Assembly: GCA_024231375.1 (NCBI GenBank)
Contig: JAAEQP010001334.1
Span: 1-7,694, forward strand
DNA from: a bacterium
GTDB lineage: Bacteria > Hydrogenedentota > Hydrogenedentia > Hydrogenedentiales > SLHB01
Length of the DNA stretch: 7,694 nucleotides
Direction of reading: 5' to 3'
Positions 1-6,278 of this stretch are shown here, piece after piece. How positions within the stretch are numbered: position 1 is the first letter of the stretch; the number at the start of each line of letters is the position of its first letter. The notes under the pieces were generated by a model. That model searched no databases, was not told the origin of the DNA, and saw only the letters and a program-made list of their open reading frames with translations. A program made the translations under genes and the position numbers.

Positions 1-11
1 GCTTCTCGTCC

Positions 12-1835
12 TCACTCCTCCAACACAAACTCCATCCGTGGCCGGGGACCACCCGCCACGACGTATTCGGGCACCAGTTGCAGCCAGTGGCGCTTCTCTT
101 CCGGCCCCGACGGGTCGAGATCGTTCATCAACGCGTTGAACCGGAAGCTGTTGCCCGGTTCCAGTTTCAACGGCGTCAGCCGCGACACAGGGAACGCCGC
201 TTCGTAGATCATGCGGGTACCTTCGCGCTTGATGCCCAGCTTCACGTCTGTGTTCACTTCGTGGTCGGACGTATCCACGCCCCAGTAGAGAAACACCTCG
301 GGTCCGTCCTTCGTCAGGGTCAACCCCCAACTCCACCGGTCCAGGAAGATCTCCACGTTGTCCGCGGACCATACGATATCGCCCGCGTAAGGCTGGCAGT
401 ACTCGTTGTCCTGCGTGCTCACGGCGAAATACAACCAGCCGTCGGTCCACATGAATCCCAGTTCGGCATCCAGGTCGTTCTTATCCGTGCCATCGAAGTT
501 CGAAGGGTAGACCATGCGGATCATGCGCGCGTCGTCCCACTCGTCCAACACACCATCGACCGTGACTGGTTTCGTGGCCCTCGCCACGGGCGCCTTTGGT
601 ACATACCGCAGATCCTGCTGTACCTTGACCGGCGGGCCGTGCTGCGTTCCTTCGTACAGGGTGCTGAAGAGAGGCACCGGGAACAGAGTGTCCCCGGCCG
701 CATCGGCCTGCACCTGAAACGTAAGGTCCGCCGATGCGTTCGATGCGACTTCGTAGGCCTGCTCCTTGGGAGAGACGGTCCAGCCAGGAGTCGTCTCCCA
801 CGTCAGGGACGACTTCAGCGGTGTGTCGTGTGGGTTCGCGACCGTGATGGTGAGGTCCTGATTCACAGCTTGGCCCAGCGATGCGCTCACTTCGCCGGCC
901 GCGATCCACTTGTTGCGCACGTTGTGCAATTCGTCCATGCGCGCGCTGGTCACAGCGTCATCCGGCAGCACCGAACCGGGCTTGATGACCGACCACGTCA
1001 CGTCCGTGCCGCGTACCTGCACCCACAGGTAGTGGTTGAAATTCCCCTCCTCCTCGGGGCCGCCCATCCCGTACACCGACGCGCCGCCGCAGATGGTGTA
1101 ATGAACGCCATCGCGCACGCCACAATCGCGGTAGAGGTGCCAATGGCCCGCGAACACGGCCCGCACCGGGTGCCCCTTGAACGCCTCCGCCATGTTCGAC
1201 CATTTCCGCTCCCATTCGGCTTCGGCCTCGTCCGGGTCGCCGCCGTGCGTGAACAACGGCCGATGCAGCGACACAAACACGTTGTCAGCGTCCGATGCTT
1301 CCAGTTGCGCCTTGGCCCAGGCAGTCTGTTCATCCGAAACGCGTTCCCCCGCGCCTTGCTCCTCCGTGTTGAGCATCATGAACAGCGAGTTGCCGTACTC
1401 GAATGTGTAGTGAGTCGGCCCGATTCGTTCCAGCCAGAGTCTCTCCGAGGCCACATCCGTGATGTCGTGGTTGCCCGGAACCGGGAAGAACGGCGGACCA
1501 CATCCCGCAATCACCTCGTCGAACAAGTCCCATTGCGGCGGCAACCCGTCCGCGGCGCCGCCCAGGATGATGTCGCCCGCATGCACCACCAAATCCGGCT
1601 GAAGGATGCTGAATTCGCGCACGCATTGCCGGAACACGTCCGACTGTTCCACCGGCGCCAAGGTATTCGAGTCCGCCACCACGATGAAGTCGAACCGGTC
1701 CGGCGTCCCGGGCGGTGCGGCTTCCAGCTTTCGCAACGACCGATCGACCAGCCGGTCCTGTGCCCCTGCCGTGCCCGAAAGGAGCACCAAGGCCACGAGC
1801 CCCGCAACACCAGCAAGCAACCGTTTCGTGTTCAT
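12..1835 (-). CDS. Secreted calcineurin-like metallophosphoesterase with C-terminal CBM9-like domain
   Basis: This 607-residue protein is predicted to be an exported phosphoesterase that hydrolyses a phosphate ester outside the cytoplasm; its substrate is unknown. Residues 1-26 form a signal peptide (MNTKR, hydrophobic stretch, AGA-Q cleavage site). The catalytic domain spans about 47-235. Motifs seen are D55-S-N57, G87-D88, G121-N-H-D124, H191 (SLHRP) and G230-H-W-H233. The first motif has Asn where the family usually has His. Residues about 315-400 look like an Ig/NEW3-type beta domain (NPHDTPL, then PGWTVSP). Residues about 420-605 look like CBM9 (VTVDGVLDEW, then a W-SADNVEIFLD segment), which suggests carbohydrate binding. 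I chose the start at 1835 because the signal peptide begins there. The same frame stays open to 2387, but that part crosses the promoter and the divergent gene. An AAAGGG lies 8 bases before the ATG. The gene is transcribed divergently from the oxidoreductase. Confidence 0.93.
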   Translation of the reverse strand: MNTKRLLAGVAGLVALVLLSGTAGAQDRLVDRSLRKLEAAPPGTPDRFDFIVVADSNTLAPVEQSDVFRQCVREFSILQPDLVVHAGDIILGGAADGLPPQWDLFDEVIAGCGPPFFPVPGNHDITDVASERLWLERIGPTHYTFEYGNSLFMMLNTEEQGAGERVSDEQTAWAKAQLEASDADNVFVSLHRPLFTHGGDPDEAEAEWERKWSNMAEAFKGHPVRAVFAGHWHLYRDCGVRDGVHYTICGGASVYGMGGPEEEGNFNHYLWVQVRGTDVTWSVIKPGSVLPDDAVTSARMDELHNVRNKWIAAGEVSASLGQAVNQDLTITVANPHDTPLKSSLTWETTPGWTVSPKEQAYEVASNASADLTFQVQADAAGDTLFPVPLFSTLYEGTQHGPPVKVQQDLRYVPKAPVARATKPVTVDGVLDEWDDARMIRMVYPSNFDGTDKNDLDAELGFMWTDGWLYFAVSTQDNEYCQPYAGDIVWSADNVEIFLDRWSWGLTLTKDGPEVFLYWGVDTSDHEVNTDVKLGIKREGTRMIYEAAFPVSRLTPLKLEPGNSFRFNALMNDLDPSGPEEKRHWLQLVPEYVVAGGPRPRMEFVLEE

Positions 1836-1893
1836 CCGGAAAGCCCTTTCGTTGCGCCTGGGTGCTGCCCCAGACGTGATCCCCAACCCAGCC

Positions 1894-1924
1894 ATGATAC
1901 GCATGCCACGATCGCGCGTGTCAA
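1894..1924 (-). promoter_or_regulatory. Candidate sigma-70-type promoter for the metallophosphoesterase
   Basis: On the minus strand a perfect -35 box TTGACA (1919-1924) is followed after 19 bases by TATCAT (1894-1899), one mismatch from the -10 consensus. The spacer is 1-2 bases longer than ideal. Transcription would begin near 1887, giving a leader of about 50 bases before the ATG at 1835. The TATCAT hexamer is the same as in the sulfatase promoter candidate. This is read by eye and has no experimental support. Confidence 0.45.
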
Positions 1925-2000
1925 GACGAAAAGCGATAGGGAGGTGAAGAGAACAAGCCACAGATGACATTCGCGACGCCTTTCCCCGCGTTCGCCGATT

Positions 2001-2009
2001 TGTCATACT
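2001..2009 (+). promoter_or_regulatory. Weak extended -10 promoter candidate for the oxidoreductase
   Basis: TG-T-CATACT is an extended -10-like element about 40 bases upstream of the oxidoreductase start. The region 17 bases upstream (TTTCCC) is a poor -35. It is the best plus-strand candidate in the divergent intergenic region 1836-2048, in which I see no operator-like inverted repeat or RNA gene. Confidence 0.22.
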
Positions 2010-2034
2010 GGGGTACTTTGGAACAGGCTCGCAA

Positions 2035-2042
2035 GAGGGGAG
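2035..2042 (+). promoter_or_regulatory. Ribosome binding site of the oxidoreductase gene
   Basis: The purine-rich GAGGGGAG ends 6 bases before the ATG at 2049. It is the strongest Shine-Dalgarno match in the window and fixes this ATG as the start. Confidence 0.7.
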
Positions 2043-2048
2043 TTCGCG

Positions 2049-3047
2049 ATGACGACCGACACGGTACGGTGGGGAATTCTGGGCACGGGTGCCATGGCGC
2101 GGACCTTCGCGGCGGACCTGAAGTTTGCCCGAGGGGCGGAGCTGCTGGCTGTGGCGTCGCGTACGCAGGACAAGGCCGATGCCTTTGGCGAAGCGTTGGG
2201 CATTCCGCGGCGCTATGAAGACTACGTCCGCCTGGTTGACGATCCGGATGTGGACGTGGTCTACATCGCCACGCCGAACAACATGCACAAAGACCAGGCG
2301 CTGATGGCATTGGACGGCGGCAAGGCGGTCTTGTGCGAGAAACCTTTCGCCATGAACGCGTCCGAGGCGCGGACCATGGTCGCCCACGCCCGTGAGAAAC
2401 GGCTGTTTCTGATGGAGGCTATGTGGACGCGTTTCCTGCCCGTCATGGGCAAATTGCGCGAACTCGTGAGTAGTGGCGCCCTGGGCGACGTCCGTATGGT
2501 GACGGCGGACTTCGGGTTTCGGGCGGATGGAGAGGACCTGGCGGAGATCCTCACGAGCCCGGAATACGGTGGCGGTTCGTTACTCGATGTAGGCGTATAC
2601 CCCGTATCCCTTGCGTCTATGATTCTGGGATCGCCGACGACCGTGGCCGGCCTGGCGCACCTTGGCGGCACCGGCGTTGACGAGCAGGCAGGGATGGTGC
2701 TTGGGAACGAGGACGGACAACTCGCCATACTCCACTCAGCCATCCGCACCACCACGCCGCAGGATGCGGTCATCATGGGCACCGAGAAGCATGTGCGCAT
2801 CCACGCGCCCTTCTGGCGCGGCTCGGCGTTGACGATTACCGGTGAAGACGAGTCAGAGGAGACGGTTGAAGCCCCGTTCGAGGGTGACGGCTACCACTTC
2901 GAGGCGGTCGAAGTGATGGAATGCCTCCGGCAAGGCCGTCTCGAAAGCGCCATCATGCCGTTGGGCGAATCTGTCGCGGTCATGGAGACCCTGGATCGGC
3001 TCCGCGCCCAATGGGGATTGCGTTTCCCCGCCGACCCGGTCAAATAG
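2049..3047 (+). CDS. Gfo/Idh/MocA oxidoreductase, dihydrodiol / D-xylose dehydrogenase-like
   Basis: This 332-residue cytoplasmic NAD(P)-dependent dehydrogenase probably oxidises a sugar or related polyol at a carbonyl/hydroxyl carbon. The N-terminal Rossmann domain (about 5-125) begins with GILGTGAMA (9-17) and has the ATPNNMH segment (75-80). The family EKP motif is at 97-99, with K98 the catalytic lysine. The C-terminal alpha/beta domain carries GGGSLLDVGVYPV (174-186), with D180 and Y184 matching the Asp/Tyr pair of dimeric dihydrodiol dehydrogenases. The LMEAMWTRFLP stretch (121-131) is characteristic of that branch, which includes NADP-dependent D-xylose dehydrogenases, rather than of inositol dehydrogenases. 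The length is normal and all key residues are present. A good ribosome binding site precedes the ATG. The gene is divergent from the phosphoesterase and its stop lies 3 bases from the convergent remnant. The exact substrate is unproven. Confidence 0.93.
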   Translation: MTTDTVRWGILGTGAMARTFAADLKFARGAELLAVASRTQDKADAFGEALGIPRRYEDYVRLVDDPDVDVVYIATPNNMHKDQALMALDGGKAVLCEKPFAMNASEARTMVAHAREKRLFLMEAMWTRFLPVMGKLRELVSSGALGDVRMVTADFGFRADGEDLAEILTSPEYGGGSLLDVGVYPVSLASMILGSPTTVAGLAHLGGTGVDEQAGMVLGNEDGQLAILHSAIRTTTPQDAVIMGTEKHVRIHAPFWRGSALTITGEDESEETVEAPFEGDGYHFEAVEVMECLRQGRLESAIMPLGESVAVMETLDRLRAQWGLRFPADPVK

Positions 3048-3050
3048 TCC

Positions 3051-3308
3051 CTACTTCAGCGCGGATTCCAGGTGCGCCTTGTACATGTCCCGGTTGCCGA
3101 CTTGGTCGTCCCGCCAATCCACTTCGCTGAGCATCCAGATTGACTCCTGTTCAGCGATTCGCAAGAACTCGTCCGCGATAGCGCGCCGTTCGTCGACCGA
3201 GCCATATCCAAGCTGCAACTGGGCGAACATGATGGGCAGCCGCGCCACCTCCACCCGGCCTTGCAGGTCGGGATCGTCCTGTGCGCGCCGTTCCACTCGC
3301 AACCATCG
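3051..3308 (-). pseudogene. Orphan C-terminal coding remnant, possibly of a DUF4838-type protein
   Basis: Immediately after the sulfatase stop, and in the same frame, an open frame of about 85 codons runs to a TAG at 3051-3053. Its codon use is convincingly coding: most third positions are G or C, and it encodes a hydrophilic, helix-rich sequence. It contains DDPDLQGRVEVARLP and later DEFLRIAEQ and MLSEVDW. From memory this resembles the C-terminal tails of DUF4838 glycan-degradation proteins of Planctomycetota-like bacteria; that match is tentative. There is no ATG near the beginning: only TTG at 3302 or GTG at 3296 could start it, and neither has a Shine-Dalgarno. The best reading is the surviving end of a larger gene whose front was lost. 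Alternatives are a small gene translationally coupled to the sulfatase, or readthrough of the sulfatase TGA. Confidence 0.5.
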
Positions 3309-4757
3309 TCATAAGGTGAGCGGCCACGGATTCGCGACCTGCCCGGCGGGCCGCTGCCCCCTCCCCGGGCGGCCGGCATCGCCCAAGTCCTCGCGTGCCT
3401 TTTCGGCCAGCGCGGTGAGGCGCTCGACAATGTCGGGATGCTCAGCGGCCACGTTGTGCCGGGAACCTACGTCCTCAACCACGTTGAACAACAGCGCCTC
3501 GTCCTGCTTGCCCGCCGAAAAATACGGATGGGCCGCGAGGGGGGTCACCGGCAGAAACAGTTTCCAGGGACCCGACCGGACCGCGTGCAACTGGTCCTCA
3601 TGGTAGTAGTAGAAGGCGTCGTAGGGTGTGGTCGCGCCTTGATCGCCGAAAAGCAGCGGTGCGATGTCGTGACCGTCTATGGCGCGGTCTTGCGGCGGGT
3701 GACCCTCCGCAAGACCCGCAAAGGTCGGCAGGAGGTCCATGGTGGTAGTCAGTTCTTCGCACACGGTTCCCGCCGGCACGCGTCCCGGTTGCCACGCGAT
3801 CATGGGCACGCGGAACCCGCCCTCGCTGGTCGTGTAGCCGCGCCCGTTGAGCGGCAGATTCGATCCCCTGCTCAGGTCGTTGGAGTCGCTTCGTAGTGGC
3901 GCGCCATTGTCGGATGTCCAGATTACCAACGTGTCTTCTGCGATCCCCAATTCGACCAGTTGATCGAGCATTACGCCCATCGACCAGTCGAGTTCTTCCA
4001 CCGAATCGCCCCAAGGGCCGTTGCAGCTCTTGCCTTTGAACGCGGGACTCGAAAACGGCGTCTTCGTGCTCCCCGGCATGGCTTGGGGGAAGTAGAGAAA
4101 GAAGGGCTCGTCTTTGTGTTCGGCGATCCATTCCATTGCCCGTTCCGTCAACCGCTTCGTGAGCATATCGCGGTCGGTTGGCGCTTCAAGGACCGTTTCG
4201 TTCTCCATCAGCGGAAGGGGCGGCCAGTGGGAGCCGTCTTGCTTCCACACCCGTTCCGTCATGTCGTCCGAATAGGGCAGACCAAAGAACCAGTCAAACC
4301 CCTGCCGCGTCGGAAGGAACTCCGGCTGATCCCCCAGATGCCATTTGCCGACCATGCCGGTCGCGTATCCCTGTTCCTTGAGCACGTCGGCGACCGTCAC
4401 CTCGTCCGGGTGCAATCCATACGGCGAGATCGGGCGCAGTACCAACCCGTCCCGCGGATTCGTGTGCATCCCCACCCGCTGCGAATAACACCCCGTCATG
4501 AGGCTCGCCCGCGATGGCGTACAGACTCCGGCCGTCACACAGAAGTGCGTGAACATCCGGCCTTCCTCCGCCATGCGGGTCAGGTGGGGCGTGCGGTGGA
4601 GTGTCGAACCAAACGGTTCGATGTCCCCATACCCCAGGTTGTCGCAGAAGATGACGATGAAGTTGGGGCGCCTCGCCCGGCTTGGGGTGCGATCCATTCG
4701 GGAGGCACACGCCATTCCAGTGAACCCGAGGGCCGTCAAGAAGTGTCGTCGATGCAT
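3309..4757 (-). CDS. Arylsulfatase-type sulfatase (S1 family) with twin-arginine leader
   Basis: This 482-residue formylglycine sulfatase is predicted to remove sulfate esters, probably from a glycan, outside the cytoplasm. The leader MHRRHFLTALGF has an RRxFL twin-arginine motif, so export in folded form is likely. The maturation motif is C79-T-P-S-R83, with C79 the residue converted to formylglycine. Metal and active-site positions seen are D39-N40 (usually D-D), K138 and H140 in GKWHLG, and D283-N284 in TSDNG. The lysine expected before the EGG motif appears as R306 (GRGYTTSEGG). The histidine usually found in a 'HxMPH' context is absent from FPQAMPGS (223-230). The C-terminus (AREDLGD, then RPAG) is a normal sulfatase end. 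I preferred the start at 4757 over the in-frame codon at 4808 because the twin-arginine leader begins there. The nearest upstream gene is the binding protein, 144 bases away. No maturase gene is nearby. Confidence 0.95.
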   Translation of the reverse strand: MHRRHFLTALGFTGMACASRMDRTPSRARRPNFIVIFCDNLGYGDIEPFGSTLHRTPHLTRMAEEGRMFTHFCVTAGVCTPSRASLMTGCYSQRVGMHTNPRDGLVLRPISPYGLHPDEVTVADVLKEQGYATGMVGKWHLGDQPEFLPTRQGFDWFFGLPYSDDMTERVWKQDGSHWPPLPLMENETVLEAPTDRDMLTKRLTERAMEWIAEHKDEPFFLYFPQAMPGSTKTPFSSPAFKGKSCNGPWGDSVEELDWSMGVMLDQLVELGIAEDTLVIWTSDNGAPLRSDSNDLSRGSNLPLNGRGYTTSEGGFRVPMIAWQPGRVPAGTVCEELTTTMDLLPTFAGLAEGHPPQDRAIDGHDIAPLLFGDQGATTPYDAFYYYHEDQLHAVRSGPWKLFLPVTPLAAHPYFSAGKQDEALLFNVVEDVGSRHNVAAEHPDIVERLTALAEKAREDLGDAGRPGRGQRPAGQVANPWPLTL

Positions 4758-4840
4758 TGGCTCTGACCTGTCCTGTTCCCCGCTGGGGCACTCGCGGGCG
4801 CGCCTCATTCGGTACGTGTCACGTTCGGATCGGTGTGGAC

Positions 4841-4869
4841 ATGATAGGCCCGGGTCGGGGAAGATGCAA
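4841..4869 (-). promoter_or_regulatory. Candidate sigma-70-type promoter for the sulfatase
   Basis: The minus strand reads TTGCAT (4864-4869), a 17-base spacer, then TATCAT (4841-4846). Each hexamer is one or two mismatches from consensus and the spacing is ideal. Transcription would start near 4834, leaving a leader of about 75 bases before the ATG at 4757. It lies in the 144-base gap after the binding-protein stop, so the sulfatase may be transcribed separately from the transporter. No hairpin plus T-run terminator is visible in the gap. Confidence 0.45.
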
Positions 4870-4901
4870 TGGATGGAGCCGCGCTCGACACGTTCTTCGC
4901 G

Positions 4902-6278
4902 TCATTCGGGCAGGCGTGGGCCGTGCTCTTCGTTGTACTCGTCCAGAATCCTCTCGAGGGTCTGCTGCATCCGCTCAAGGGCCGCATCGGCAGTAATTCG
5001 CCGTCCCTCGGTTCCGATGAGGTACTGATTCATGATGGGTTCGAATTCAATGCCGATGCGCTTAAACCATGGGTGGGGATAGACCGGTACCGCGAAGGAC
5101 AGCGATTCGGTGAAGGCCTGCATGTTCTTCGGCCGCCGCCCTGAATTCAGGTAGTCGTCGGAAAGAGCCACGTCGATCCGGCCCGGCACGATGTGCCCGT
5201 TAAGCGAGGCCCAGCGTATCATGTCCGGCCCGGCACACCAGCGCGCGAAACGCCAAGCCTCGTCCTGTACGTCCGTATCCCACAAGACCGCGAATTCCTC
5301 TTCCCAGAGTCCCGTGGCGCGATAGCGTTGTCCCTCGAAATCGAACCAGGGGAAGGAGACTACGTCCCAGTCGAACTGGGCCGTGCGAAAGGATTCGATG
5401 GCATATCCGGATGCGGCGTGCATGGCGACCCGCCCGGCCTCAAACATGGGCAGCATCCCCAGTTCCTGGGACGCAGTGGGCGTGGGCATCACGCGGTCCT
5501 CGTACATCAGTGCCTGGTACCGTTCGAGAAGCGCCCGGGTCACGGGTGTGTCGACGCGGGCATGCTTCCAGTCAGGATCGGCAAGCTGGCCGTCGTAGAG
5601 CATGAACGGCACCACGTACACCTGACCGAGCTGCAACCCGTATTGGTCGATGGCGCCGTCGCCGTCAAAGTCACGCGTGAGCGCAGTCGCCATCCGAACC
5701 ATATCGTCCCAGGTCCAATCGGCGGTCGGGTAGTCGAGGCCCGCCTCATCGAACAGGTCCTTATTGTAGTAGATGATGCCGACCTGGCCGCTGGTCGGCA
5801 GGGCGCGAAGTGAGCCCTGCCAATGGACGGTGTCCCATAGCCGGGGGAAGTAGTCGTCGGCTTGGACCGTCGGGTCATCCGCCGCAAGCGCGTCGAGCGG
5901 CATCAGCGCTTCCGCGAACTGGTGCCAGCCAACTCCCAACCACACCACGTCCGGGGCGGTTCGTCCCGCGATCATGACCTGCAGTTTGCGATAGGGGTCG
6001 GGCGTCAGGATTAGATTCACGTAGACGTCGGGGTTTGCCTCCATGTAGGTACGGGCCAGGTATTCGCCATACCGAACCTTTTGCGGTGTATAAGTTGGCC
6101 ACAGAAAGTCGATGGTAACCTTCCGTCCCGGCGTGTCGTTCCGACACGTGCGCCAGACCTGGTACCCCGCCAGGAAGAACGTACAGGCGAGCGCCAGGTA
6201 GGCCGAAGTCCGCCCAACGCCGCGCAGAGCCCTGAGATATCCTTTCGGGTTTGTTCCTGCTGTGTTGGTCTTGCTCAT
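4902..6278 (-). CDS. Membrane-tethered extracellular sugar-binding protein of an ABC importer
   Basis: This 458-residue protein is a family 1-type solute-binding protein for carbohydrate ABC import. A short cytoplasmic tail (1-24) is followed by a hydrophobic segment at about 25-41. There is no good signal-peptidase site. The cysteine C32 sits in YLALAC, a poor lipobox, with hydrophobic residues continuing beyond it, so an uncleaved anchor is the better reading. The mature lobe starts near 53 (KVTIDFLWPTYTP). Typical elements are APDVVWLG (108-115), GIIYYNKDLFDEAGLDYP (167-184), a WTWDDM segment (188-193), and an EF-hand-like loop DFDGDGAID (203-211) that probably binds calcium. FEAGRVAMHAASGY (279-292) is the usual mid-domain motif. 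The ATG at 6278 overlaps the stop of the upstream permease as ATGA, indicating translational coupling; an in-frame codon at 6389 would overlap the permease by over 100 bases. Its substrate cannot be read from the sequence. Confidence 0.92.
   Translation of the reverse strand: MSKTNTAGTNPKGYLRALRGVGRTSAYLALACTFFLAGYQVWRTCRNDTPGRKVTIDFLWPTYTPQKVRYGEYLARTYMEANPDVYVNLILTPDPYRKLQVMIAGRTAPDVVWLGVGWHQFAEALMPLDALAADDPTVQADDYFPRLWDTVHWQGSLRALPTSGQVGIIYYNKDLFDEAGLDYPTADWTWDDMVRMATALTRDFDGDGAIDQYGLQLGQVYVVPFMLYDGQLADPDWKHARVDTPVTRALLERYQALMYEDRVMPTPTASQELGMLPMFEAGRVAMHAASGYAIESFRTAQFDWDVVSFPWFDFEGQRYRATGLWEEEFAVLWDTDVQDEAWRFARWCAGPDMIRWASLNGHIVPGRIDVALSDDYLNSGRRPKNMQAFTESLSFAVPVYPHPWFKRIGIEFEPIMNQYLIGTEGRRITADAALERMQQTLERILDEYNEEHGPRLPE

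Noticed and set aside
1837..1850. GAAAG-CC-CTTTC inverted repeat just upstream of the phosphoesterase start
   Set aside because: The arms are 5 bases with a 2-base loop, too small to be credible as a regulatory hairpin.
78..1967. A 629-codon plus-strand open frame opposite the phosphoesterase gene
   Set aside because: Its translation is rich in Arg, His and Val with no domain, as expected for the antisense of a high-GC gene. The minus-strand product has a signal peptide and clear catalytic motifs.
1836..2387. Upstream extension of the phosphoesterase frame (total 791 codons)
   Set aside because: The extension is low-complexity, crosses the promoter candidate and runs antisense into the oxidoreductase. 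The signal peptide begins at 1835.
2261..2800. A 179-codon minus-strand frame inside the oxidoreductase
   Set aside because: It is a shadow frame; the plus strand has intact Rossmann, EKP and D/Y catalytic motifs.
3309..3311. TGA at the sulfatase end as a recoded or selenocysteine codon, since the frame stays open beyond it
   Set aside because: The sulfatase C-terminus before it is complete and typical, and I saw no supporting RNA element. A gene remnant explains the downstream frame more simply, though readthrough is not excluded.
3056..3430. A 124-codon minus-strand frame spanning the sulfatase end and the remnant
   Set aside because: Its translation is full of Arg, Ser, Cys and Gly with no structure, and it is out of frame with both coding-like segments it crosses.
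3960..4766. A 268-codon plus-strand frame opposite the sulfatase
   Set aside because: It is antisense to an unambiguous sulfatase, has Arg/His-rich composition and no recognisable domain.
4847..4863. GGCCCGGG-type palindrome between the binding protein and sulfatase as a terminator
   Set aside because: The stem is very short, has no T-run on the minus strand, and falls within the promoter spacer.
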